Source: Pedobacter suwonensis (GTDB lineage Bacteria > Bacteroidota > Bacteroidia > Sphingobacteriales > Sphingobacteriaceae). From it: 64,000 nucleotides of DNA. The notes under the pieces are model-generated. The model did not search any database. It saw only the letters and a program-made list of their open reading frames with translations, and was not told where the DNA came from. Where the stretch lies: positions 1 through 64,000 of the forward strand of contig NZ_FOJM01000017.1 in the NCBI RefSeq assembly GCF_900111825.1, in the 5' to 3' direction. Shown here piece after piece: positions 53,612-62,271 of this stretch. Each line of letters begins with the position of its first letter. Position 1 is the first letter of the stretch. Position numbers and translations under genes: made by a program.

Positions 53612-53619
53612 CAAAGGTA
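53612..53619 (-). promoter_or_regulatory. -7 box (TACCTTTG) of gcvP
   Basis: Exact TAnnTTTG on the minus strand, 25 bases before the ATG at 53586. Confidence 0.5.
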
Positions 53620-53796
53620 GCAAAAATGAAGCTGTATTTCACTATCAATCAGTGTAAAAAAGGCGTCTTATTTACACTCAAAAGCGACAAAACAGATAGA
53701 TTTTATGAGTAAAAAGCCTGACAAACGCTTGTCTAGTTTTAGGCTGTTTTCTTGATTATTTGGAAAGCAGTGGCTGCGCTAAAATTTAAGTCTGTT

Positions 53797-53887
53797 CCCG
53801 CCATTCGCTACAATCTTTTTGCTACTTTTTCGCACCGAGGTACAAAGCATCTGCAGCAAAAAGGATTTCCACTGCTGTCGGGTTTAG
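53797..53887 (-). repeat. Dispersed structured repeat, copy 5
   Basis: On the minus strand it begins TCTAAACCCGACAGCAGTGG and AAATCCTTTTTGC, and ends GCAAAAAGATTGTAGCGAAT and GGCGGG. It is the closest match to copy 4, with an unrelated centre. Confidence 0.8.
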
Positions 53888-54007
53888 ACACAATGGAAAC
53901 TGCAACAAACCAAGGTTTGAAGAACTAAACTTTTGAATCAAATCCTAACAAAAAAACATCAAACTCATTATCAGCAATTTACGCGAAAAATTTAATCAAA
54001 ACAGCAT

Positions 54008-54028
54008 ATACATTGTTATACTATGTAT
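54008..54028. promoter_or_regulatory. PadR-type operator dyad
   Basis: ATACAT (54008-54013) and ATGTAT (54023-54028) are perfect inverted 6-mers with a 9-base spacer, like the ATGT/ACAT sites of PadR repressors. The dyad overlaps the -33 TTG (54013-54015), so binding would block the promoter. Confidence 0.55.
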
Positions 54029-54035
54029 TTTGTTA

Positions 54036-54043
54036 TACCTTTG
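54036..54043 (+). promoter_or_regulatory. -7 box (TACCTTTG) of the padR operon
   Basis: Exact TAnnTTTG with TTG at 54013-54015 and a 20-base spacer. The box ends four bases before the ATG at 54048, so the mRNA is probably leaderless. Confidence 0.65.
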
Positions 54044-54047
54044 ATCT

Positions 54048-54386
54048 ATGAACGAAGATTTTATTCATAAATGGATATCGCAGGTTAAAAAGGGAACCTT
54101 ATCCTTTATTGTGCTCAATGTTTTGAAAAGTGGCAAAGCTTATTACGGCTATGATCTGATCAATGAGATAAAAAAGATTACGGAGATCGAAATTGCCGAA
54201 GGAACGCTGTACCCGCTGATGAACCGGCTTAAAGATGAAAAATTGATCCTATCAGAATGGGTGGAGCAAGAATCGGGTATCCCCAGAAAATATTACAGCA
54301 TTACGCCGGAGGGGAAAAACACGGTAACCAAAATGGAAGAATACTGGCACAACCTAAACCACTCTATCTCAAAAATTACGAAATGA
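54048..54386 (+). CDS. PadR-family transcriptional regulator
   Basis: A 112-residue winged-helix repressor. It has the PadR start (GTLSFIVLNVLKSGKAYYGYDLINEI), then EIAEGTLYPLMNRLKDEKLI and the wing YYSITPEG. Members respond to phenolics, antibiotics or envelope stress, and many repress a neighbouring HAAS-domain gene. That gene follows here with an ATGA overlap, and a beta-lactamase-like gene comes next. The ATACAT/ATGTAT dyad in the promoter suggests autorepression. Confidence 0.93.
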   Translation: MNEDFIHKWISQVKKGTLSFIVLNVLKSGKAYYGYDLINEIKKITEIEIAEGTLYPLMNRLKDEKLILSEWVEQESGIPRKYYSITPEGKNTVTKMEEYWHNLNHSISKITK

Positions 54387-54973
54387 AATTAAAAGAAATA
54401 CCATTTAACGATCAATCGGCTGAGCGGATTTACAAAGATTATCTGTACAGAATAAAAAAAGAGGTTAGAGGCCTCAATCAGCAAAATCAGGATGAAATAT
54501 TGATGGAGCTGAACAGTCATATTTATGAAAACCTGCAAGAACATCCAACCGGAAACGAAGTAGAAAAACTACTTAATATCCTGGAAAAATTAGGAAGACC
54601 CGAGGAAATACTCAAACCATTGGTGGCTGACAAAAAATTGGCAGAAGCCACTAAAACATTTAACCCTATACATGTTTTTAAAGCTTTATTGCTCAATTTA
54701 ACCAACGGCATATCTTACATCATATTTTTTGTACTGTACCTGTTTCTGTCTGGTTTTGTGTTTTTGATTGGTGCTAAACTATGGAATCCATCACAGGTAG
54801 GCTTTTTCTATAAACCAGGTGAAGTTTTCATACTCGGCCTTTCAAAAGGCCTGGCAAATCCTGTCGATGAACTTCTAGGTAACTGGTTTATTCCCACAAT
54901 GGTTGTTTCGGCTATTGCACTTTATCTCATCATCACCCTACTTCTTAAATTAAAAAGAACAATTAACAAATAA
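54383..54973 (+). CDS. HAAS-domain membrane protein (DUF1700-like)
   Basis: The 196-residue protein has a soluble N-terminal HAAS-like part (residues 1-95, with YLYRIKKEVRGLNQQNQDEI and LGRPEEILKPL) and two transmembrane helices (about 109-134 and 168-190). The pair PadR plus HAAS is a common envelope-sensing unit. I chose ATG at 54383, which overlaps the padR stop by four bases; the longer frame from 54257 is inside padR. Function unknown. Confidence 0.85.
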   Translation: MKLKEIPFNDQSAERIYKDYLYRIKKEVRGLNQQNQDEILMELNSHIYENLQEHPTGNEVEKLLNILEKLGRPEEILKPLVADKKLAEATKTFNPIHVFKALLLNLTNGISYIIFFVLYLFLSGFVFLIGAKLWNPSQVGFFYKPGEVFILGLSKGLANPVDELLGNWFIPTMVVSAIALYLIITLLLKLKRTINK

Positions 54974-54977
54974 GATC

Positions 54978-56300
54978 ATGATTAAAAAATTAACACTCTT
55001 TACCTTTCTGACAATTCTGGTCCATTTCAGCTTTTCACAATCATTTGATAAGATTAAGCTGGATGCCTACTTCGACACGCTTGCCAAATACAATAAGTTT
55101 ATGGGGAGTGTAACTGTTGCTCAAAATGGGCATGTGATTTATAACCGCACATTGGGTTTCGCAAACCTTAAAGAACAGCAAAAAGCAAATGAAAACACCA
55201 AATACAGGATCGGATCAATTTCTAAAACCTTTACCGCCGCTTTAATATTTAAAGCTATCGACGAAAAGAAAATCAGCCTTGATCAAACGATCCAGAAATT
55301 TTTCCCTGACATTAAAAATGCCGATAAAATCACCATTGCGAATTTGCTTTACCACAGAAGTGGAATACATGATTTTACAGATGACAAAGAGGAATACTTG
55401 AAATGGCACACACAACCCAAGACCGAAAAAGAAATGCTTGCCATAATGAGTAAGGGCGGGATTGATTTTGAGCCGGACACTCAATCTGATTACAGCAATT
55501 CGAACTACTTACTGCTATCTTATATTCTTGAAAAAACGTTTAAAATGCCTTATGCCCAAATATTGGACAAGTACATCGTTAAACCCCTCGCCCTGACCAA
55601 CACTTTTTTAGGCAAAAAGATCAATTCTAAAAATAACGAAGCCAGCTCGTACCATTTTGAAGGGAATTGGAAATTAGCCGATGAAACTGATATTTCGATT
55701 CCACTCGGTGCCGGAGGGATTGTTTCAACCCCGATTGATCTGGTAAAATTCAGCACAGCCTTATTTGAAGGAAAAGTGATTTCTCAAAATAGTTTAGCTC
55801 AGATGAAAACCGTTAACGGCAAATACGGCATGGGTATTTTGGCTATTCCGTTTTACGATAAAGCAGGTTTTGGTCATTCGGGCAGTATAGATGGTTTCAG
55901 CGCTACATTTTCTTATTTCAGAGATGGAAATATAGCTTATGCTCTAACGGGTAATGGTGCAAATTTCAACAATAATTCCATTTCACTGGCCGTATTAAGT
56001 GCTGTTTTTAATAAGGAATATCAAATTCCTGATTTTAAAACAGCTGAGCAAAGCACTACAGACTTAAATAAACATTTAGGCACCTATGCATCAACGGCAA
56101 TCCCGATAAAAATCACCATTACGAAAGACAATACAACTTTAATCGCGCAGGCCACAGGCCAACCTGCAATAAGATTAAGCTCCAAAGGTAACCATGAGTT
56201 TATATTCGAAGATGCAGGCATCATCCTGTCCTTCAACCCCACAGAAAGCCAAATGATACTGAAACAGGGCGGAAAAGAATTTAAGTTTACAAAAGAATAG
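54978..56300 (+). CDS. Serine beta-lactamase-family protein (class C-like)
   Basis: The 440-residue exported serine hydrolase has a signal peptide in residues 1-20. The catalytic SxxK is at 80-83 (SISK), YSN at 172-174, and HSGSIDG at 300-306. The C-terminal 100 residues form a beta domain. Relatives are class C beta-lactamases, D-aminopeptidases and esterases; the substrate is not evident. It lies four bases after the HAAS gene, so is likely controlled by PadR. A hairpin terminator follows. Confidence 0.9.
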   Translation: MIKKLTLFTFLTILVHFSFSQSFDKIKLDAYFDTLAKYNKFMGSVTVAQNGHVIYNRTLGFANLKEQQKANENTKYRIGSISKTFTAALIFKAIDEKKISLDQTIQKFFPDIKNADKITIANLLYHRSGIHDFTDDKEEYLKWHTQPKTEKEMLAIMSKGGIDFEPDTQSDYSNSNYLLLSYILEKTFKMPYAQILDKYIVKPLALTNTFLGKKINSKNNEASSYHFEGNWKLADETDISIPLGAGGIVSTPIDLVKFSTALFEGKVISQNSLAQMKTVNGKYGMGILAIPFYDKAGFGHSGSIDGFSATFSYFRDGNIAYALTGNGANFNNNSISLAVLSAVFNKEYQIPDFKTAEQSTTDLNKHLGTYASTAIPIKITITKDNTTLIAQATGQPAIRLSSKGNHEFIFEDAGIILSFNPTESQMILKQGGKEFKFTKE

Positions 56301-56319
56301 ATAGATTACCCCATCAATA

Positions 56320-56350
56320 GGCAGGTTAGTTTAACGCGGACTAACCTGCT
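56320..56350. terminator. Bidirectional hairpin between the beta-lactamase-like and lipoprotein genes
   Basis: GCAGGTTAG (56321-56329) pairs with CTAACCTGC (56341-56349), a perfect 9-base stem with an 11-base loop. It lies between two convergent genes; the T-run is weak. Confidence 0.75.
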
Positions 56351-56913
56351 TATTTCTGCACTTTCCATCCTTCATCTTTACTTAACTTTAATTTATAGGT
56401 TTTGGTAATAAAGTTGCTGTTTTTGTTTGCATCCTTATCAAAAAGTTCGAAATCAGTAGTGGTCATTTTAAGTGATACGGTCACCTTTGCTGTGCTGGAG
56501 TTTACCTGCGCAAAATCAACCGGTTTTTCGTCTGATAAAACATATTCTACCACTTTTACCGTTGCCCTGTCGCGATCCTGTTTCAACACCAGTGGACTCG
56601 CTTTATCGGTTAAGGTAATCTGGTAAACAAAACTGCTGTCTTTAGAAAGAAATTTCTTTTTGGCTTCTTTTAAGCTTAAGGTAACCAAACCTTTGCTGGC
56701 CAAAGATTTATATTTCCCCAGTTCGAACATATCGTTCGTACTGTTAAATTTCATCTCACCAAATTTAAACCTGGTGGTTTTATATTCTGGATTAGCTTTT
56801 AAATAATTTGTAATCACTTCAGCAGCCTCATCCTGGTTGATGGTGGTTTTGGTTTTGCACCCAGCTATGCCGATAATGATCAGGGATAAGATATAAATGG
56901 TTATTTTTTTCAT
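56350..56913 (-). CDS. Putative lipoprotein, unknown function
   Basis: The 187-residue protein has a lipobox IAGC (Cys19) after a short hydrophobic signal. The mature part begins with a Thr/Lys-rich linker, then ITNYLKANPEYKTTRFKFG and an alpha/beta region. I recognise no family. A long inverted CTCTGTG palindrome lies on its 5' side (56973-57120). Confidence 0.7.
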   Translation of the reverse strand: MKKITIYILSLIIIGIAGCKTKTTINQDEAAEVITNYLKANPEYKTTRFKFGEMKFNSTNDMFELGKYKSLASKGLVTLSLKEAKKKFLSKDSSFVYQITLTDKASPLVLKQDRDRATVKVVEYVLSDEKPVDFAQVNSSTAKVTVSLKMTTTDFELFDKDANKNSNFITKTYKLKLSKDEGWKVQK

Positions 56914-56972
56914 ATGTAAATGCTATATGCTTTTTAAAGGTATTTATTTTTTTGTAATACAACTAATATAAA

Positions 56973-57120
56973 CCACAGAGCACACCAAGTGCTCACAGAG
57001 AGAACAGAGCTCATCAAGCAATCTATATATAAATAAACATTCAAAGTTTGTTTTTTGTTAACTATCCTGGCCTTAGCTTTGTGTCCTCTGTGCCTAACTC
57101 CATGTTCTTTGTGGCAAAAA
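56973..57120. repeat. Imperfect palindrome of CACAGAG/CTCTGTG words
   Basis: ACCACAGAGCACACCAAGTG and CTCACAGAG in the left part face TGTCCTCTGTGCC and TTCTTTGTGGCAAAA in the right part. It is one of four related structures. Confidence 0.65.
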
Positions 57121-57126
57121 ATAAAA

Positions 57127-58026
57127 TTACTTCTTTTTCAGATAAATCAGGTTTGGTAAAACCATTGCCGATAGAATGACCACAACACCAACCCATCTTA
57201 AAAACGAAACCTGTTCTTGCAATACAAAACCGGCCATCATCACAGCGACCGGTAATTCTGCAGCGCTCAAAATAGAACTAATAGCAGTGCCAATTCGTGG
57301 CACTCCTTCGGCGTAAAAGAGCGGTGGAATCACGGTACCGAAAACAGAGATAATCAATCCCCATTTCAGTAAACTTCCGCCCAAAGCGCCATTAAACAAA
57401 AATGCAGGAGGAAAGATGATGAAAATCAAAATACAGGCACCAGTAATCATCAGCGCACTTTTCTTTAGCGGCACATATTCATTTCCGATCCTACCACTCA
57501 ACAACAAAAAGCCGGCATAACATAATGCAGCCAGTAAACCGAAACCAATCCCTTTTAAATTCATGCTACCTATACTGGTTTCTGCCATTCCACTGGCCAA
57601 AACTGTACCTGCCAGAACAAAAAAAATAGCAACCAATTGCAAACCAGCGGGTTTCTTTTTAAAAATGAGGTATTCCATTAAAATACTCATCCAGATGAAC
57701 TGCATCAATAAAATAATGGCCACCGAATTGGGCACCAGCTTTACACATTGATAGTAAAAAATACTAACCATACCCGTACAGGTTCCTGCAATGACCATTT
57801 GCCACCAGGGTGTTTTAGCGGGCACAGCCTTAGCTTTATAGGCTGTGGTTCTACTTTGGAAGAAAAATAATACCCATAAAATTACCGCGCCAAAAAAAGC
57901 CTGAGCGCCGGTAACATCACCCAAAGTATAACCTTCATGATAAGCCAGTTTAACAAAAGTAGACAGGATGCCGAAACTACAGGCACCAAAAAAAACAAGG
58001 AGAATTCCTTTAAGCATAAATTCCAA
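57127..58026 (-). CDS. EamA-family (DMT) transporter
   Basis: A 299-residue inner-membrane protein with ten predicted helices arranged as two EamA repeats (about 1-145 and 150-299). GIGFGLLAALCYAGFLLLSGR starts the second repeat. Members export amino acids, nucleosides or other small metabolites; the substrate is unknown. A CGCAAAG palindrome separates it from pdxJ. Confidence 0.88.
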   Translation of the reverse strand: MEFMLKGILLVFFGACSFGILSTFVKLAYHEGYTLGDVTGAQAFFGAVILWVLFFFQSRTTAYKAKAVPAKTPWWQMVIAGTCTGMVSIFYYQCVKLVPNSVAIILLMQFIWMSILMEYLIFKKKPAGLQLVAIFFVLAGTVLASGMAETSIGSMNLKGIGFGLLAALCYAGFLLLSGRIGNEYVPLKKSALMITGACILIFIIFPPAFLFNGALGGSLLKWGLIISVFGTVIPPLFYAEGVPRIGTAISSILSAAELPVAVMMAGFVLQEQVSFLRWVGVVVILSAMVLPNLIYLKKK

Positions 58027-58028
58027 TA

Positions 58029-58142
58029 TTTAACCGCAAAGGACGCCAGGGTTTCGCAAAGCAGCGCAAAAATTAATTAAATCTATGCTCCCGGCTTCGC
58101 GTTTCTTTGCGGCCTTTTTCTTTGCAGTCTTAGCGGTTAAAA
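58029..58142. repeat. Imperfect palindrome of CCGCAAAG/CTTTGCGG words
   Basis: TAACCGCAAAGGACGCCAGG on the left faces TTTCTTTGCGGCC and GTCTTAGCGGTTA on the right. This is the clearest of the four, with matching TAACCGC/GCGGTTA ends. Confidence 0.75.
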
Positions 58143-58143
58143 A

Positions 58144-58860
58144 CTAAACCAGTTGTTGTAAATATTTCTGAATGGTCGTTTCTAAACCTAAATAAAGCGC
58201 ATCACTAATTAAGGCATGCCCAATTGATACTTCTAATAAGCCTGGGATGCTTTGTGCGAAATAATGCAGGTTGTGCAGATCCAGGTCGTGGCCGGCATTA
58301 ATGCCTAAGCCTAATTTATTGGCATGATGTGCTGCAGCAATGTAACTCACTACTGCCTTTTCGCGATCTGCAAAATAGTTATGTGCATAGGCTTCGGTAT
58401 ATAATTCGATCCGATCTGTTCCGGTTTCAGCTGCCACTTCAACCATTTCTACCACCGGATCAACAAAAATCGAAACGCGGATACCCTCCTTCTGAAAAAC
58501 CGAAACCATTTCTTTCAGGTAATCTCTATTTTTGATGGTATCCCAGCCATGATTGGAAGTGATCTGTCCTTCGGCATCTGGTACCAGGGTAACCTGGGCT
58601 GGTTTGTTGGCCAAAACCAGGTCGACAAATTTATCTTCCTTACAATTTCCTTCAATGTTAAACTCGGTCGCAATAACCGCCTTTAGATCGTAAACATCCT
58701 GGTAACGGATGTGGCGTTCATCAGGGCGCGGGTGTACCGTAATTCCCTGCGCACCGAAACGTTCGCAGTCTAACGCAACCTTTACCAAATCAGGATTATT
58801 GCCTCCGCGACTGTTGCGGAGTGTAGCAATTTTATTGATGTTAACCGATAACTTTGTCAT
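58144..58860 (-). CDS. pdxJ: Pyridoxine 5'-phosphate synthase
   Basis: The 238-residue TIM-barrel enzyme condenses 1-deoxyxylulose-5-phosphate with 3-amino-2-oxopropyl phosphate. It has the start LSVNINKIATLRNSRGGNNP, the HPRPDERHI loop at 41-49, GINAGHDLDLHNL, and VSIGHALISDALY. The position of a TATCTTTG box four bases before the ATG suggests a leaderless mRNA. No pdxA is near. Confidence 0.95.
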   Translation of the reverse strand: MTKLSVNINKIATLRNSRGGNNPDLVKVALDCERFGAQGITVHPRPDERHIRYQDVYDLKAVIATEFNIEGNCKEDKFVDLVLANKPAQVTLVPDAEGQITSNHGWDTIKNRDYLKEMVSVFQKEGIRVSIFVDPVVEMVEVAAETGTDRIELYTEAYAHNYFADREKAVVSYIAAAHHANKLGLGINAGHDLDLHNLHYFAQSIPGLLEVSIGHALISDALYLGLETTIQKYLQQLV

Positions 58861-58864
58861 AACG

Positions 58865-58872
58865 CAAAGATA
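58865..58872 (-). promoter_or_regulatory. -7 box (TATCTTTG) directly before pdxJ
   Basis: Exact TAnnTTTG on the minus strand, ending four bases before the ATG at 58860. Transcription would start at or beside the start codon. Confidence 0.6.
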
Positions 58873-58943
58873 AGGCTTTGCCCCTGTTAATCTTAAACCT
58901 TAAAAAAATTTGACTTTTTTTTGCTCATATTTGCTTCCTGTAA

Positions 58944-60584
58944 ATGAACTTAAAAGAGACCACGTTATATAAAACTTTAATCGCTTTGGTTGCACTGGTC
59001 AGTGTGCCAGCACTTTTTGGCGGTATAATGGAACCAGATTCTGCACTTTATGCCTCCATAGCCAAAAACATGGTGCAGCGCAACGATTTGGTGAATATTT
59101 ATGTCCGTGGTGCAGATTGGTTAGACAAACCACATTTAACTTTTTGGCTGGCCGCTGCTTCATTTAAAGCTTTTGGAATCACAGCCTTTGCCTATAAACT
59201 TCCTTCTTTCTTATTTGGACTATTAGGCGCATGGTACCTTTATAAACTGGCAAAAGACATTTACAATGAAAAAACAGGATTAATCAGTGCGTTGATTTTT
59301 TTAAGTTCGCTGCACATCCTCATTTCTACTTTCGATGTTCGTGCTGAGGTTTATATCACCACATTTACTTTAGCAGCCATTTATCATTATTATAAAGCTC
59401 ATCAGGGTTCTTTCTGGCATATTGTTGCAGGCTCTTTTTTCGCTGCATGCGCCATCATGATTAAAGGCATATTTGTACTCATCCCCGTTTTTGGTGGCTT
59501 TATCATTTACTGGTTGCTCACCAAGCAATGGAAACAGTTGCTAAAGCTCAAATGGTGGATTGCCATTACATTGATTTTTATTTTTATTATCCCGGAATTA
59601 TATACTTTATATATACAGTTCGACTTGCACCCCGAAAAGGTAGTATTTGGAAAAACCGGCGTATCTGGTTTGAAGTTTTTCTTTTGGGACAGCCAGTTCG
59701 GTCGCTTCTTTAACAACGGCCCTATAAAAGGTAAAGGCGATATTTCCTTCTTTTTGCATACCACGCTGTGGGCTTTTTTACCTTGGTCGATTTTGTTTTA
59801 CACCGCCGTGGTTAACCTTTTTAAAAAGAAAAATAGAATAATGTTACCTGCAGCAAGCATCATGATCTGGACGAGTGCAGCCATTACCTTTTTATTGTTT
59901 TCTCTTTCGAAATTCCAGTTGCCGCATTACATCCTGATTATTTTGCCACAATTCGCCATCATTACGGCTTTATATATACAGAAATTGGAAGGCAAAAGCT
60001 TGAAAGTATTTTTTACCGTCCAAAATACACTGGCAGTTTTAATTGTTTTGATTTTATCTACCGTTGCAATCTTTTTCAGGTTTACAAATCATTATATAGC
60101 GATTGTTGTTTTAGTTATTTTATTGGCAGTTTCGTTTTCAATCTTCAAAGGATTAAAAACCGAAAACCTACTGGCCAGAAGTGCTATGATTTCTGTTGGC
60201 TTGATGATTTTTCTATCGGTATTTTTCTATCCGTCGGTGCTGAAATATGAATCGGGCATGGAAGCGGGAAACTGGTTAAAAGAAAATTACCCTAAAGCCA
60301 AAGCTGCTGTTTTAATGTATCCTGACGCTTATTCATTCGATTTTTATTCCAGTGGGGAACCGAAATACTTTTGGAGTTATGAGGAACTGGATAAATCAAA
60401 AGATATAAAAGACCTCGTGATTTACGCGCCAGAATCGGAACTGGCAAAACTGAAAAATGAATATGGCGCCCAAGTGCTAAAATCGTTCGATTACTATCAC
60501 ATCACCAAGCTCAGCCTAAAATTTATCAATGCGCAAACGCGTTCTCAGCTATTAGAACATTTTTACCTGGTTAAATTGCATTAA
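58944..60584 (+). CDS. ArnT-like glycosyltransferase, GT39/GT83 type
   Basis: A 546-residue inner-membrane enzyme with about 12 helices. It has the catalytic acidic motif EPDSALYASIAKNM at about residues 27-40 and FDVRAEVYI near 130, then a C-terminal periplasmic domain. Such enzymes move a sugar from undecaprenyl-phosphate to lipid A or another polymer. The GtrA gene one base downstream fits this role. The sugar cannot be named. Confidence 0.88.
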   Translation: MNLKETTLYKTLIALVALVSVPALFGGIMEPDSALYASIAKNMVQRNDLVNIYVRGADWLDKPHLTFWLAAASFKAFGITAFAYKLPSFLFGLLGAWYLYKLAKDIYNEKTGLISALIFLSSLHILISTFDVRAEVYITTFTLAAIYHYYKAHQGSFWHIVAGSFFAACAIMIKGIFVLIPVFGGFIIYWLLTKQWKQLLKLKWWIAITLIFIFIIPELYTLYIQFDLHPEKVVFGKTGVSGLKFFFWDSQFGRFFNNGPIKGKGDISFFLHTTLWAFLPWSILFYTAVVNLFKKKNRIMLPAASIMIWTSAAITFLLFSLSKFQLPHYILIILPQFAIITALYIQKLEGKSLKVFFTVQNTLAVLIVLILSTVAIFFRFTNHYIAIVVLVILLAVSFSIFKGLKTENLLARSAMISVGLMIFLSVFFYPSVLKYESGMEAGNWLKENYPKAKAAVLMYPDAYSFDFYSSGEPKYFWSYEELDKSKDIKDLVIYAPESELAKLKNEYGAQVLKSFDYYHITKLSLKFINAQTRSQLLEHFYLVKLH

Positions 60585-60585
60585 A

Positions 60586-60966
60586 ATGGATTTATTCTTT
60601 CGCATTATAAAATTTGGATTGACCGGCCTGCTCGGAATGGCGATCGACTTTGGAGCAACCTGGCTGTGTAAAGAAAAAATCAAAATCAACAAATACATTG
60701 CTAATGCCATCGGTTTTACTTTAGCCGTAACCAATAATTACCTGATTAACCGGATATGGACATTCCAGAGTACCAACAGCCACTGGGGAACTGAATTCAC
60801 TAAGTTCTTAATAGTGAGTTTAATCGGCCTAGGTTTAAATACCTTTATCATCTATCTTTTCCACCAACGGAAAAACGGAACCAATTTTTATGTGGCGAAA
60901 TTTTTCGCGATTGTAATTGTATTTGTCTGGAATTTTTTGGCCAATATGTTGTTTACATTTAAGTAG
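60586..60966 (+). CDS. GtrA-family membrane protein
   Basis: A 126-residue protein with four transmembrane helices (about 8-25, 35-55, 68-88, 100-120) and the GtrA core FGLTGLLGMAIDFGATWL. GtrA-family proteins flip or position undecaprenyl-linked sugars for transfer. It follows the ArnT-like gene with a one-base gap, so the two are very likely one operon. Confidence 0.9.
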   Translation: MDLFFRIIKFGLTGLLGMAIDFGATWLCKEKIKINKYIANAIGFTLAVTNNYLINRIWTFQSTNSHWGTEFTKFLIVSLIGLGLNTFIIYLFHQRKNGTNFYVAKFFAIVIVFVWNFLANMLFTFK

Positions 60967-61279
60967 TTGTTAGAATATTTACCAGAAAGATCATGAAACA
61001 AATCGGATAGCAATTGGATCGGGATCACGGTCGGATAAAGATTTTACACCACTGGCACGAACCAATGAACGAATGGCCAGCGACCTAATGAACTACCTAA
61101 CTCACATTTTTGCCGATAAAGTAGAATACAACAAGCCATATTAATCCTTTAATCAGGAAGAATAAAAAACCAACCAGCCCTACCCGCTTAAACCATAATT
61201 TTAATTTTTCTTTGTTCATGGCGACGTTTGTAAAGATAATGGATTTGGCTTAAATTAGAAAGATTTTAAATAAGGAAAT
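60967..61279. other. Gap after GtrA
   Basis: A reverse-strand small gene (61097-61219) is the only feature I can support. The forward frame in 61005-61143 is its shadow. Confidence 0.5.
61097..61219 (-). CDS. Small single-helix membrane protein, 40 residues
   Basis: A minus-strand frame starts MNKEKLKLWFKRVGLVGF, has a hydrophobic stretch LVGFLFFLIKGLIWLVVFYF (residues about 15-34) and ends IGKNVS. It has a positively charged N-terminus, so a single-pass membrane protein is predicted. Small proteins of this general shape occur in Bacteroidota; I cannot confirm homology here. It is opposite in strand to its flanking genes. Confidence 0.6.
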   Translation of the reverse strand: MNKEKLKLWFKRVGLVGFLFFLIKGLIWLVVFYFIGKNVS

Positions 61280-62260
61280 ATGAAGTTATCTAAACCCGCG
61301 TTGCTCAGCCTTTTTTGTATCTGCTTTTTCTGCACTGAAATCTTTGCCCAAAATTTTGAAGATATTAAACGCTATAAAGTAAATTTTGCCCTGGCAACGC
61401 ATGACAATGAGCGGTTGATTGCGCTTAGAAGCTTTTCTGCAAATAACCAAAAATACTTACTGCTGGTAAACCCTGAAACTTTAGATACCAAAGTAGATCT
61501 GGCCAGTAATTACAGCACCAGAGGTCTGCAATATTCCAACGTACTTGCCATTTTTAAAAACACAGCTTATATCAAATCAATTGAAGCCGCAGCAGCCAGA
61601 GATTTGCAACTTCAGAATGCCGGCATCGATCATGCCATTCCAAAGGAAAAGGGCATCACACTAACCATAGATCTTTGTCCTTCGCATAAGGCTTTAGACA
61701 GGATTATTTTTCAATCTGTTTTCGATGAATTTAAAAAAACAGAACAGCCTGCGCCATTAGCGATTTCTGTTTCAGGCAAATGGATGTTAAAACACCAGGA
61801 TGATTTGAATTGGTTAAAAAGTTTAGTAAAGAATAAGGAACTGGATATTACCTGGGTCAATCATACCTACAATCACGAGGTAAATAAATTGCCATTGGCT
61901 GAGAATTTCCTGTTGGCACCTGGAACCAACCTAGATGTAGAGGTATTGGAAAACGAAAAACTCATGTTAAAAAATGGGCTAACCCCTTCAGTATTTTTCC
62001 GCTTTCCTGGACTGGTATCTGATCAAAAAATTGTTGAAAGAATCGAAGCTTATGGATTAATACCTGTTGGAAGCGATGCCTGGTTAGCCAAAGGACAACA
62101 ACCTAACGCCGGCAGCATTGTACTGATCCATGGCAATGGCAATGAAGAAATTGGAGTGAAAGATTTTATCCAGTTGCTAAAAACGAAACAGGCTGATGTA
62201 AAGAATAAACAGTGGTTGCTTTTCGATTTAAGGCAGGGTTTGGAGAAAGAATTTGAATAA
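61280..62260 (+). CDS. Exported polysaccharide deacetylase-fold protein with altered motif 1
   Basis: The 326-residue protein has a signal peptide (residues 1-24). The C-terminal half (about 125-326) has a NodB-like fold. The usual TFDDG motif is TIDLC at 129-133: the catalytic Asp131 is kept but the second, metal-binding Asp is Leu. The H-T-Y-N-H pair (His195, His199), RFPG (241-244) and LIHG (His284) are kept. Related TFDAC-type deacetylases exist. The N-terminal domain (25-120) is unfamiliar. Activity and substrate are uncertain. Confidence 0.78.
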   Translation: MKLSKPALLSLFCICFFCTEIFAQNFEDIKRYKVNFALATHDNERLIALRSFSANNQKYLLLVNPETLDTKVDLASNYSTRGLQYSNVLAIFKNTAYIKSIEAAAARDLQLQNAGIDHAIPKEKGITLTIDLCPSHKALDRIIFQSVFDEFKKTEQPAPLAISVSGKWMLKHQDDLNWLKSLVKNKELDITWVNHTYNHEVNKLPLAENFLLAPGTNLDVEVLENEKLMLKNGLTPSVFFRFPGLVSDQKIVERIEAYGLIPVGSDAWLAKGQQPNAGSIVLIHGNGNEEIGVKDFIQLLKTKQADVKNKQWLLFDLRQGLEKEFE

Positions 62261-62271
62261 TCTATCACGTT

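Larger units (their letters stand above)
53620..54047. other. Intergenic region between gcvP and padR
   Basis: It holds one copy of the dispersed repeat (53797-53887) and the padR promoter with an operator-like dyad (54008-54043). No gene is supported. Confidence 0.6.

Noticed and set aside
61005..61143. Forward open frame that looked like a gene remnant
   Set aside because: It is the antisense shadow of the reverse-strand small membrane protein at 61097-61219, which has the better composition.
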